NCBI GenBank assembly: GCA_030619985.1
Contig: JAUXAI010000001.1
Span: 1 to 64,000, forward strand
DNA: 64,000 bases
Reading direction: 5' to 3'
Source of the DNA: a bacterium
GTDB taxonomy: Bacteria; UBP18; UBA7526
Shown: piece by piece, positions 51,296 through 59,599 of the stretch
Layout of the letters: each line of letters opens with the position of its first letter
How positions within the stretch are numbered: the stretch's first letter is position 1
Notes under the pieces: generated by a model
Database searches by the model: none
Told to the model about the DNA's origin: nothing
The model's input: the letters and a program-made list of their open reading frames with translations, nothing else
Position numbers and translations under genes: made by a program

Positions 51296-52012
51296 ATGGT
51301 CCCCAAAGGTGAATCAATCTCCGTTGTTTTACCTGCCTATAATGAGAGAGATAATATTGAGAAAGCAGTGAGGAATGCTCAGGCAGCCCTTAAACTGATA
51401 GGCAGAAGATATGAGATTATCATTGTTGATGATGGCTCAACTGATGGAACAAGGGAAATCTGTGATGAAATAAGAAAAAAGGATCCAAGCAGAATAAGAG
51501 TAATTCATCACCAGAAAAACATGGGCTACGGCGCTGCCTTGCGCCATGGTTTTGCCCAAGCTAAGTACGAGCTTATCTTCTATACCGACTCTGATAACCA
51601 GTTTGATATCTTTGAGTTGCGCTACTTCTTGCCCTTGCTCGATAGCTATGATATTGTTGTTGGTTTTCGTATCTTTCGTAAGGATAACAGACTGCGCAAG
51701 TTCATCTCCTGGGGATATGATAGAATTATTGGTAGATTACTCTTTAAACTGCAGATGCACGATATAAACTGCGCCTTCAAGTTATTTAAAAAGAAGGTTC
51801 TGGACCAGATTGAGATAGAATCAGATAATTTCTTCGTCGATCTTGAACTCCTGGCCAAGGCAAGGAAGCTGGGTTTTAAAATAAATGAGGTTGGGGTACG
51901 CCATTTTCCCAGACTAAAGGGACGGACCACCGTTGGTCACCACCATATTCTCAAAACTATAAGAGAGACCATTAAAATCTGGCGCAGCCTGCGTTCAAAA
52001 GATGAGAAATGA
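51296..52012 (+). CDS. GT2 glycosyltransferase, DPM1-like
   Basis: A 238-residue enzyme: ISVVLPAYNERDNIEKAVRN, IIIVDDGSTDGTREI, LIFYTDSDNQFDIFEL and MHDINCAFKLFKKKVL. The KNMGYGAALRHGFAQAK segment is typical for polyprenyl-phosphate mannose or glucose synthases. No C-terminal helices. Its stop overlaps the ATG of the methyltransferase by four bases. Confidence 0.83.
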   Translation: MVPKGESISVVLPAYNERDNIEKAVRNAQAALKLIGRRYEIIIVDDGSTDGTREICDEIRKKDPSRIRVIHHQKNMGYGAALRHGFAQAKYELIFYTDSDNQFDIFELRYFLPLLDSYDIVVGFRIFRKDNRLRKFISWGYDRIIGRLLFKLQMHDINCAFKLFKKKVLDQIEIESDNFFVDLELLAKARKLGFKINEVGVRHFPRLKGRTTVGHHHILKTIRETIKIWRSLRSKDEK

Positions 52013-52734
52013 AGAGACAGAGAAGATATTATGAAATGGGAGAGGATTACTGGTGGTTTGCCAATAAATATAATATTGTCTCTAAATACCTTGATAGGTT
52101 AGCTAAAGGCGGTTCCCAGAGAATCCTTGATTTTGGTTGTGGCCCGGGAAACCTGATAATGCGGCTCTTAAAATATGGAGAAATCTATGGAGCAGATATC
52201 TCTCTGGATGCTCTGCGCTACTGCAGAAATAAGAGGCAGCATTATGTCTTTCAGATAGAGGAAGGGGCAAGAGTTCCCATCAGAGCTAACTCCTTTGATT
52301 TTGTCATCGCTTTAGATGTCTTGGAACATATTGAGGATGATTTCCACGCATTATTAGAGTTGTATCGTATCTGTAAAGTGGGTGGAAGAATAATGCTCAC
52401 TGTTCCCGCCTATCCCTTTCTCTGGGGAAGTCATGACGAATTAGATGGCCATAAGCGAAGATATCAGAAATCCAAATTGGAAAGGATGATGAAAAAAGCC
52501 AATTTTAAAGTAGAGAAGATTTCTTATGTTTATATTCTATTCTTCATTCCCCTTTATCTCTTAAGGAAGTTTAAGAAATTTTTAGGGATTAAGAAAGACG
52601 ATTTTACTAAGGTCTCTCCGGGCTTAAATAGATTATTACTCTGGCTCAATGGTCTGGAGTTACATTTTCTGACCAAGTTCAATCTCCCCTTTGGAACCTC
52701 AATATTCTGTATTGGTGAAAAGGTTAGGGAATAA
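52009..52734 (+). CDS. Class I SAM-dependent methyltransferase
   Basis: A 241-residue enzyme. RILDFGCGPGNLIMRLL (motif I), GADISLDALRYC, FVIALDVLEHIEDDFHALLELYRICKVGG and LTVPAYPFLWGSHDELDGHKRRY are those of methyltransf_11 enzymes of polysaccharide loci. A C-terminal amphipathic part (YILFFIPLYLLRKFKKFL) may touch the membrane. The DNA of its 3' third is duplicated at 54515-54787. Confidence 0.85.
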   Translation: MKRQRRYYEMGEDYWWFANKYNIVSKYLDRLAKGGSQRILDFGCGPGNLIMRLLKYGEIYGADISLDALRYCRNKRQHYVFQIEEGARVPIRANSFDFVIALDVLEHIEDDFHALLELYRICKVGGRIMLTVPAYPFLWGSHDELDGHKRRYQKSKLERMMKKANFKVEKISYVYILFFIPLYLLRKFKKFLGIKKDDFTKVSPGLNRLLLWLNGLELHFLTKFNLPFGTSIFCIGEKVRE

Positions 52735-52735
52735 C

Positions 52736-53137
52736 ATGAGATTCAAAAATCCAATTTTCTCCATCCCATGCTATGATTATAATAAAGAATACTATTCTAC
52801 GCTGGGGACTAAAGAGGGAATCCTGAAGAAAGTTAAAGAAGTGATGCGCTTTGTGGGACTAAAGGAGGGGATGAATGTTCTGGGCATCGGCACGGGAAGG
52901 GGCGAATTGGCCATAGAGTATCCTAGAAAAGGATACTGGGTGAAGGCCATCGATTTCATCTCCCAGGCTACAGAACTGGCTAAGGAGAATCTGCAGGAAT
53001 CCGACTTTGCCATGACGAGACCGGGTTTCTGGAATGATCTCTTTGCCCGGGTATTCTCCTTTGAAAGACATTTTATGGGAAGAATCAGGTTTCCCCTGGG
53101 GGTATCGATCATCATCGTGGCGGAGAAGAAGCTATGA
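52736..53137 (+). CDS. Truncated, probably chimeric methyltransferase
   Basis: A 133-residue frame. Its first 85 residues are the start of a methyltransferase (YYSTLGTKEGILKKVKEVM, MNVLGIGTGRGELAIEY, VKAIDFISQATELAKENLQ), but motifs II-IV are missing; residues about 87-133 (FWNDLFARVFSFERHFMGRIRFPLGVSIIIVAEKKL) match the C-terminal end of such enzymes and are GC-richer. The join suggests a native N-terminus spliced to the tail of an incoming gene. It lacks half of the SAM fold and is probably inactive. The stop overlaps the next start. Confidence 0.7.
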   Translation: MRFKNPIFSIPCYDYNKEYYSTLGTKEGILKKVKEVMRFVGLKEGMNVLGIGTGRGELAIEYPRKGYWVKAIDFISQATELAKENLQESDFAMTRPGFWNDLFARVFSFERHFMGRIRFPLGVSIIIVAEKKL

Positions 53138-54519
53138 GGATTGCTCTTATCCGTCCTCCACGGCCGTTTGACCGTGCATTTCTTTCGATTCAGACCCCTA
53201 TCAATCTGGCCGCCCTTGCCGCCTACTTAATCCGGGAGGGACACGAATGCCGGATCTGGGATTTTGAGGTGGAATCCCGGGATTTACTGGGGGAGAAGAT
53301 CGCGGCATTTCAGCCTGATTTTGCGGGTATAACCTGTATGACTCATTCCGTGGTGGAAGGGGCCCGAATAGCAGAGAGAATAAAAGGCCTTGATCCTTCG
53401 ATCCGGATTGTAACTGGCGGACCACACCCCTCGGCCCTGCCTGAACGCACACTCAAGGAGTTTGAAGCCTTTGACATAGCTGTGGTGGGGGAGGGGGAGA
53501 TTCCACTGGCAGATCTCGCAGGAGGGAAAGACCTGGAAGAGATACCGGGGGTCGTTTACAGAAAAGAAGGAGAAATTGAAAAAGGGCCCGATCCCCACCT
53601 GATAGAGGATCTCGATTCTCTTCCTTTTCCTAACAGGAGTCTTTTCAGCACCGGGGGTAAGGGCTATCGCCATCCTACGCGGGGGATTTCCTTTTCTGCC
53701 CGTAAAATCACGCAGGTGTTTACATCCAGGGGCTGTTCCTTCAAGTGTATATTCTGTGCCATTCACCCGACCCTTACTCACAGGGTCAGGTACAGAAGCG
53801 TGGATAATGTTATGGCGGAAATTGAGGAGTGTATAAAGGAATGGGGGATTGAACATTTTATCTTCCAGGATGATATCTTTACGCTTATGCGGGAGCGGAC
53901 GCTTAAGATATGCCGGGCATTGAAGAAGTTGGGAATCTCATGGTCATGTGACGGCCGTGTGGATACAGTCGATCTGGAAATGCTTGAAGAGATGAAGAAT
54001 GCAGGATGCAGGAAGATAACCTTTGGTGTAGAGGCAGGAAGTCCTCGGATCCAGGAACTGAACAGGAAAGGTATTACGAGCGAACAAGTGAGGGACGCAT
54101 TCCGTTGGGCAAGGACCGCAGGTATTGAATTGATTGAGGGTTCCTTTATGCTCTGCAGCCACCCATCCGAGACAGAAGAGGAAATAAGGATGACCATGGA
54201 CCTTGCAAGGGAGGTGGAACCGGATATCTTTTTTTTATCCGTGGCGGTACCATATCCTGGAACAGAACTCTACAGGATCATGACCGAAAAGGGATATATT
54301 CATGAACTCAACTGGCCCTCCTTCACCATGTATGCGGAGAAACCGTGCTGGAAGACAGAACATTTTTCTTCCATGGACCTTGTCCGGTCTCAGAGAAAAT
54401 ATCTGAATATCTATTATTTTAGACCGAGGTATATTTTGAATAGAATAAAAAAGACAAGGAATATGAAAGATTTAGCCTATTGGATAGCACAGGGGATGAG
54501 GTATTTATGGAACCCATGA
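53134..54519 (+). CDS. B12-binding radical SAM protein, GC-richer than neighbours
   Basis: A 461-residue protein: cobalamin-binding domain (RPPRPFDRAFLSIQTPINLAALAAYLI, PDFAGITCMTHSVVEGARIAERI, IVTGGPHPSALPERTL, VVGEGEIPLADLA), then radical SAM beginning at SRGCSFKCIFCAIHPTLTHRVRYRSVDNV, FQDDIFTLMRER and FGVEAGSPRIQELNRKG. The gene uses more G/C at third positions (CGG, GGC, CTG) than the surrounding genes, and is flanked by direct duplications of native methyltransferase DNA, which suggests recent acquisition. Function unknown but same broad class as the other four B12/radical SAM proteins in the window. Confidence 0.85.
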   Translation: MRIALIRPPRPFDRAFLSIQTPINLAALAAYLIREGHECRIWDFEVESRDLLGEKIAAFQPDFAGITCMTHSVVEGARIAERIKGLDPSIRIVTGGPHPSALPERTLKEFEAFDIAVVGEGEIPLADLAGGKDLEEIPGVVYRKEGEIEKGPDPHLIEDLDSLPFPNRSLFSTGGKGYRHPTRGISFSARKITQVFTSRGCSFKCIFCAIHPTLTHRVRYRSVDNVMAEIEECIKEWGIEHFIFQDDIFTLMRERTLKICRALKKLGISWSCDGRVDTVDLEMLEEMKNAGCRKITFGVEAGSPRIQELNRKGITSEQVRDAFRWARTAGIELIEGSFMLCSHPSETEEEIRMTMDLAREVEPDIFFLSVAVPYPGTELYRIMTEKGYIHELNWPSFTMYAEKPCWKTEHFSSMDLVRSQRKYLNIYYFRPRYILNRIKKTRNMKDLAYWIAQGMRYLWNP

Positions 54520-54787
54520 AATCCAGGGATTGGAAAGAATGATGAAGAAAGCCAGTTTTAAAGTAGAGAAGATTTCTTATATTTACATTCTGCTCTTTAT
54601 TCCCCCCTATCTCCTGAGGAAAGCAAAAATTTTTTTGAGAGTTTAAAAGGATGATTTTACAAAAGTTCCTCCAAGCTTAAATAAACTATTACTCTGGCTC
54701 AATGGTCTGGAGTTACATTTTCTGACCAAGTTCAATCTCCCCTTTGGGACCTCAATATTCTGTATTGGTGAAAGGGTTGGAAGATAA
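54515..54787 (+). pseudogene. Duplicated 3' fragment of the 52009 methyltransferase gene
   Basis: The translated frame reads ERMMKKASFKVEKISYIYIL, with an in-frame stop (TAA where the intact gene has AAG in IKKDDF), then LLLWLNGLELHFLTKFNLPF up to the gene end. It copies 52468-52734 closely; the last 85 bp or so are nearly identical. Homology starts right at the stop of the radical SAM gene. Confidence 0.88.
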
Positions 54788-54788
54788 T

Positions 54789-55031
54789 ATGAGAGTAACG
54801 AATCCGTCCCCAGATTCTTTTTATGATAAAGAATACTATTCTACCTCGAGTACCAGGAAAGAGACCCTGAGAAAAGTAAGGGAGGCACTAAGTCTGGTAG
54901 AATTGAAGGAGGGGATGAGATCGCAATTGAGAAGGGTTCGTAAAATAATTGATAAAGTTAAGAAGCGATGTCAGGAAAAAATGAAAAAAGAAATTAAAGT
55001 AGCTTTTGTAGGTTGTGGTAAACATTCCTGA
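54789..55031 (+). pseudogene. Duplicated 5' fragment of the 52736 methyltransferase gene
   Basis: An 80-codon frame. Residues 1-43 (SFYDKEYYSTSSTRKETLRK, LVELKEGM) parallel the 52736 gene start; the remainder (RSQLRRVRKIIDKVKKRCQEKMKKEIKVAFVGCGKHS) is unrelated and ends with what looks like the opening of an oxidoreductase Rossmann motif. It appears to be a composite of fragments, not a functional enzyme. Confidence 0.7.
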
Positions 55032-55145
55032 TATCCGGGTATCCGGCTATCCTAGTTCCTGATCACCGGTTCGTCAGCTGACCTTAACTGTTCAGCAATA
55101 ACCGGCAAACTCACAAAAGTTAGTTGTTAACTTTGGGTGAGGGAG
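55032..55145. repeat. Spacer with octad units and small inverted repeat
   Basis: TATCCGGG, TATCCGGC, TATCCTAG (55032-55055) form a short 8-bp array. AAAGTTA and TAACTTT lie around 55117-55133 as a small inverted repeat before the GGTGAGGGAG Shine-Dalgarno of the next gene. No gene is seen. Confidence 0.55.
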
Positions 55146-56294
55146 ATGAAAGAGATAATTGAGTTTCTAAGACAGAGGCGGAATGTGAAATATTCTGTCT
55201 GGATGATTATTTTTGGGTTAATATTTGCTTTTAGTTTCCAGGCGAATAAAGTCCAGATTCCCCAAATTTTAGAGAAACCTATCAGAATAGTTCCCGGTAC
55301 CAAAGGAAGCAAGCAGTATTTAGTTTCTGGCTGGCAGGGTGCTTATGCTAAAGGAAGAAGATCTATTCTTAGAGTTTCACTTCCCGAAGAAAAAACTTAT
55401 CCGATGGTTATAAGGGCCTTTTCCTGTAGTCCTCCTGATGCCCGAGATCAAAGAATGGAGGTGCATTTTAATGATGTTGCTCTTGATAGACTGAAATTCA
55501 GAAAAACTTCCAAGTGGCAAAAGTTTTCGGTAGATATTCCTTCTTATCTTATCAAAGAGACCAATACCATAAAGTTTGTCTATACTCAGGATACTCATCT
55601 ATCTCCAATTGCTTTTGATTATCTTGAATTTAGAAACTATATCTTCCGTATTAAAAGCCTCTATCTTTTGTTTGATCTTCCGGGACGGATTAATTATTTA
55701 ACCTCTCGAGCGATTGGTTATTCCTTTGCCTTTGCTCTTTTCTTTCTATTCTTCTGGCTATTCTATTCTCGTTTTCTTTCCTTTGCTGTCAAGATAAAAT
55801 TTTCCCGAGCAATAAGAATCGATTTTTTGAATTATCTTCCCAGTATTATCCTTCTTTCTACCTTCGCCTTATACTCTTTCTTTTCTCCTTGTCATTTCGT
55901 TTATTCCCTTAAGACCTTCTTCGTTCTGGCTATTGTTCCTACCGCGGTCTTAAAACTTTTCCCCTACAGAGATTTACCTTTACGGCTTGCCAGGATTGTC
56001 TTTAGATTTATTCTCCGCAATATAGAAAAAACTTTCCTGGAGGTTAAAAGGGCTTTTTCTTTTTTGAAAACCCAAGGCAATACTTTTAGAAAGTTTCTCA
56101 TTCGATATCATAAGAAAAACTATGCTCTCGCCTTCATCCAAGATTTTATGATTTTGCTTCTTTTGTGTCTCCTCCTATCAATAATGAGAGCTAAAAAAAT
56201 TGCTGAAGGGGTAGCCATTCTGGCCTATTTTCTATTGGTTATGGGGGTGGCTGTCAGGCTGAAAGAACTATTTAGGGAAAACAAGAGAGAGTAG
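55146..56294 (+). CDS. Membrane protein of unknown function with extracytoplasmic beta-rich domain
   Basis: A protein of about 382 residues. A helix at 18-35 is followed by a predicted beta-rich domain (about 40-165: LRVSLPEEKTYPMVIRAFSCSPPD, MEVHFNDVALDRLKF, WQKFSVDIPSYLIKETNTIKFVYTQD) resembling a small jellyroll, and then by five to six helices (about 185-375). I do not recognise the family. GGGTGAGGGAG precedes ATG 55146; GTG 55137 is also in frame. It is followed six bases later by a pair of paralogous proteins and may work with them. Confidence 0.65.
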   Translation: MKEIIEFLRQRRNVKYSVWMIIFGLIFAFSFQANKVQIPQILEKPIRIVPGTKGSKQYLVSGWQGAYAKGRRSILRVSLPEEKTYPMVIRAFSCSPPDARDQRMEVHFNDVALDRLKFRKTSKWQKFSVDIPSYLIKETNTIKFVYTQDTHLSPIAFDYLEFRNYIFRIKSLYLLFDLPGRINYLTSRAIGYSFAFALFFLFFWLFYSRFLSFAVKIKFSRAIRIDFLNYLPSIILLSTFALYSFFSPCHFVYSLKTFFVLAIVPTAVLKLFPYRDLPLRLARIVFRFILRNIEKTFLEVKRAFSFLKTQGNTFRKFLIRYHKKNYALAFIQDFMILLLLCLLLSIMRAKKIAEGVAILAYFLLVMGVAVRLKELFRENKRE

Positions 56295-56299
56295 TATCT

Positions 56300-57268
56300 A
56301 TGAGAAGCAAGAAGCCCTTTAAAAAAGTAACTTTAAGGACGATTGCTGCCTTAGTTGCAATGATAATGGGCTTATTCATCTGGTTAATTCTGCCCAGTAA
56401 GGGGATCGAAATAACCCAGCTCGTTCCTCAGGAGACATTTACCTTTCTCTCCTTAAAGATAGACTCGAAGGATTCTGGGACTTCTGAGTTGCTCAATAAT
56501 TTCAACTGGAGGATTAGGTGGGGGGTACGCCTTCTGGGCCCGGTGGAAATTGCGGCCCTTGCTGCCCCGACGGTTAACAAAGAAGAACCAGACTATCTCT
56601 TTCTGGTCAAGAATGGCCGGCTCATTAGAGTTGTCCGACTCTTCAGAAGATCAATAGATAAAGCAATGATTGATGAGGAGTCGTTTGAGAGAATCGATTA
56701 TAGGGGCTGCCGCATCCTTCACCTGAAGGGTTTAGGGAAAGAGGATGAAGTCTCTTCCTACACCCTCTTTAGAGATATTGCCCTTGCTTCAAATAATCTT
56801 TCTTTGCTCAAGGCCTCCTTAGACCAATATGGAGGAGAGGCTACCTTCATATCTGGGGAGGCCTTGGACGACTTCGGGAAATGGAGAGAATTAGGGGATG
56901 GCATGCTCTTTATCAGTAACATTCATTTTGATCTCTCATATCTTATAAAAAGTCTGGAAGAAAAAAGCGTCTACGCTATATTTCCATCTGTGAATTCGGT
57001 GCAATGGCTGGGGGGCTACTTTGATATTCTCGATGCTGATAATTCAAGGGGGGCTTTAACCTTTAAATATAAAGAGGAAGCAGATATGAAAAAGGGTGAG
57101 GGAGATGTCCGTTTTTTAGCTGGAATCCTGCGACGATTATGTAAAGCTCATGATATAAATTTCACTTACGGAATAATGACAGACAATAATTATATAAATT
57201 TGAATTTTAAGATTTCTGGATTGAGATTACTAACCACCAATCTTTTAATAAAGGAGGAGAAAAAGTAG
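56300..57268 (+). CDS. Membrane-anchored protein of unknown function (paralogue of next gene)
   Basis: A 322-residue protein with an N-terminal transmembrane helix (LRTIAALVAMIMGLFIWLIL, about 13-32) and a large outer domain. LVPQETFTFLSLKID, LFRDIALASNNLSLLKASLDQYGG, VNSVQWLGGYFDILDADNSRGALTF and NYINLNFKISGLRLL align by pattern with the next protein. The opening resembles DUF3352-type proteins, but the match is by general appearance only. Confidence 0.6.
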   Translation: MRSKKPFKKVTLRTIAALVAMIMGLFIWLILPSKGIEITQLVPQETFTFLSLKIDSKDSGTSELLNNFNWRIRWGVRLLGPVEIAALAAPTVNKEEPDYLFLVKNGRLIRVVRLFRRSIDKAMIDEESFERIDYRGCRILHLKGLGKEDEVSSYTLFRDIALASNNLSLLKASLDQYGGEATFISGEALDDFGKWRELGDGMLFISNIHFDLSYLIKSLEEKSVYAIFPSVNSVQWLGGYFDILDADNSRGALTFKYKEEADMKKGEGDVRFLAGILRRLCKAHDINFTYGIMTDNNYINLNFKISGLRLLTTNLLIKEEKK

Positions 57269-58492
57269 ATGAAGAGTAAAATCTTTGTTAGTATTCTGTT
57301 TATTTTGATAGCTACCTTAAGGCTATCTGGAGCGAGTAGAGCTGGGGAAGACTTGGTTAGTCTCATACCTGATGATGTAATGGTTGTTATGGCCATAAAT
57401 AGTATCAAAAGTGATCTTGGACTGTCTTACCTAATGGAGTTAGGAAGAGAGCAATCAAAACGCAAAGAAAGCAGTCAAAATGTGGCGGCCATAGAGAAAG
57501 TATATGCCAGAATGGACCCTCTTCAGGTTGTGGGGGCAGTATTGGCTGAACCTGAAGAAAATATTTTCAGGTATATCATCGCTGTGAACATAACCGACGC
57601 TAGCAAGGAACAAGAAAAATATAGGATTTTGCTCCAGGCCCTGAATACCCTGCTAACAAGGGAAGTGGAACTTCAAACCCTAACTTACCAGGGCCATAAA
57701 ATTACCTATAGTGTTGATCGGTGGCAAAGAGATCCTGAGGATATATCGGCCTATACTTGTATCAATGGAAATGTGATACTGGGTTCAGGCATCGATGTGC
57801 TCAAGAGAGTAATTATGGTCGTTGAAGGTAAGGACCGGCCGGTACTGCAGACTAAGAAGTTTATTAATATGAAGACGAGACTTGCTAAAGGGTTGGACGG
57901 GTTTATATATCTAAATAATAGGGATAGAAAATTTACTAAGATTTTGCGCCAATGGGAAAAAGAATGGCATATGACCTTGTTACTCTCTGCAGAGTCTATA
58001 GAGTCCATGGGCCTTTCATTTGATATAGTTGACCCAGATACAGCCAGAGGAAAGATGGTATTTGAATCTGGTAATGAGCAAGCCCTACCCGATATTCGGG
58101 ATGATGCAGAGTTCGTAGGAGAAGCAATAATGCGGAAATTCATTGCAGAAAAGATCGAGTATACCCGCAGGGTGGCCATCGATGAAGAATATGTTACCCT
58201 GAATTTTGAAGTCATGGGACTAAAACCATTATGGGCAAGAGCATTTGGGAAAGAACCAGAGATAAAAGTGGTAGAACACAGAGAAGAACCAAAGATGAAA
58301 GAAAGAAAGAAAGAAGTTGAGAAAGAACCAGAAATAAAAGAGGTGGCAGAGGAGGAGGTTGAACCTGTTTCTGAGGAGACTCCAGAGAAAATAAAGAAGA
58401 CCTCATATTTACCAAAAGTGATGCTTCTCTTATGGATGCTCGTCATAGCATTGGTAATTATTTTAGTGAAAAGGGAGAGGTCACGGAAGTAA
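57269..58492 (+). CDS. Secreted, C-terminally anchored protein of unknown function
   Basis: A 407-residue protein: signal peptide (IFVSILFILIATLRLSGASRA), a globular domain to about 325 that parallels the upstream protein (LIPDDVMVVMAINSI, IESMGLSFDIVDPDTARGKMVF, YVTLNFEVMGLKPL), a highly charged Glu/Lys linker (about 330-375) and one C-terminal helix with a basic tail (YLPKVMLLLWMLVIALVIILVKRERSRK). AAGGAGGAG precedes ATG 57269. The gene pair arose by duplication; role unknown, probably in the envelope. Confidence 0.65.
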   Translation: MKSKIFVSILFILIATLRLSGASRAGEDLVSLIPDDVMVVMAINSIKSDLGLSYLMELGREQSKRKESSQNVAAIEKVYARMDPLQVVGAVLAEPEENIFRYIIAVNITDASKEQEKYRILLQALNTLLTREVELQTLTYQGHKITYSVDRWQRDPEDISAYTCINGNVILGSGIDVLKRVIMVVEGKDRPVLQTKKFINMKTRLAKGLDGFIYLNNRDRKFTKILRQWEKEWHMTLLLSAESIESMGLSFDIVDPDTARGKMVFESGNEQALPDIRDDAEFVGEAIMRKFIAEKIEYTRRVAIDEEYVTLNFEVMGLKPLWARAFGKEPEIKVVEHREEPKMKERKKEVEKEPEIKEVAEEEVEPVSEETPEKIKKTSYLPKVMLLLWMLVIALVIILVKRERSRK

Positions 58493-58498
58493 GTGAAA

Positions 58499-59599
58499 AT
58501 GCCAATATTAGCTAAATTCAAACACCAGCGAACTGAAATCCTAATTTTCTCATTTTTTGGTATTCTGAGTCTAATGGCTACCCATCCTATGATCTTTAAA
58601 ATGAAGAGTCATATCTACGGATATCCTGGTGATCCCTTAGGAAGTATATGGAGAATTTGGTGGTATAAATTTTCCTGGGTACATCATATTTCTTCTCGGT
58701 TTATTATCATAATAGCCCATCCCTTTGGAGTTGATTTGAGTCAGGAAATAAGCAGTGCTCCTTTTAATTATTTAGTTTTCTTAATGGCTTTACTTAGTAA
58801 TGAAATCTTTACTTATAATTTTATTCTTCTATGTGGGTTTCTACTATCAGCAATTACTATGTACTTCTTGGTTTACCACTTGACCAGAAATAGGGGAGCA
58901 AGTACTATGGCTGGAGTGCTCTATGCCTTCTGTCCTTGGCACTTTGCTCATGCCGGGCAACATCTTTCCTTGGCTTCTATTCAATGGCTACCCCTTTACG
59001 GACTATTTCTCTTTAAACTGTTTAATAAAAGAACCTATAGAAATGCCTTTCTCTGTGCTCTGGGATTTTCCTTAGTCATTTTTACTGATTTTTCCTATGT
59101 CTTTCTAATTTCGATTTTTACTACTGCCTTCATTGTATGGGGGTTATGGTTTACCTTGGGTCCCAACCGTAGATTCTACCCTACAAGTTCTAAGGCCTCA
59201 CTTTTAAAGACAAGTATAGTAATTCTGGTAACTTTTCTCATTGCTTTGGCTATGATACTTCCTTTTACCTATTCTACTTTTAAGACCGCTCTTACGCTGC
59301 CTAAAGTAGAGTCCATGGCTATCTTAAGATACGCCAAGCCTTTTCGAGATCTTACTTCTAATTCTGCCCGGCCTTTGGGTTATCTTTTACCCTCTCAAGA
59401 TAACCCATTTTTTGGCAGGGTCACTAAAAAATTCATTAAAAGTCCCTTCTATGGTAGCCATCCTACGGAACATACCCTTTATCTGGGATGGGTGGGGATT
59501 GTGCTTTCGATTGTCGCGATAAGGGAATGGAGGAGAAAAAATAGGAAGCAGAGGATAGAGAAAAGAGGTCATCAGGTCATCAGGTCATCAGGTCATTAA
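58499..59599 (+). pseudogene. GT-C-like membrane protein, 5' part of a split gene
   Basis: A frame of 366 residues with about eight helices: LMATHPMIFKMKSHIYGYPGDPLGSIWRIWWYKFSW carries the early acidic loop, and AGVLYAFCPWHFAHAGQHLSLASIQWLPLYGLFLFKLF the second conserved region of YfhO/GT-C-like proteins. The frame ends at 59597-59599 inside an octad array after RIEKRGHQVIRSSGH. The rest of the protein continues in another frame (next entry). One extra 8-bp unit in the array would join the two frames. ATG 58499 is preferred over GTG 58493. Confidence 0.75.
59568..59599. repeat. Octad array at the frameshift point
   Basis: GTCATCAG three times plus GTCATTAA. The stop codon of the 5' part lies in the last unit. 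Eight is not a multiple of three, so each unit gained or lost changes the frame. Confidence 0.9.

Noticed and set aside
53284-53856. A 190-codon minus-strand frame opposite the GC-richer radical SAM gene
   Set aside because: Long shadow frames are expected in GC-richer DNA; it has no motif, and the + strand gene is complete and canonical.
57751-58521. A 256-codon Ser/Phe-rich open frame on the minus strand
   Set aside because: It is the reverse reading of the Glu/Lys-rich 57269 gene, whose codons (GAA, GAG, AAA) give Ser, Leu and Phe on the other strand. The + strand gene has signal peptide, start site and a paralogue.
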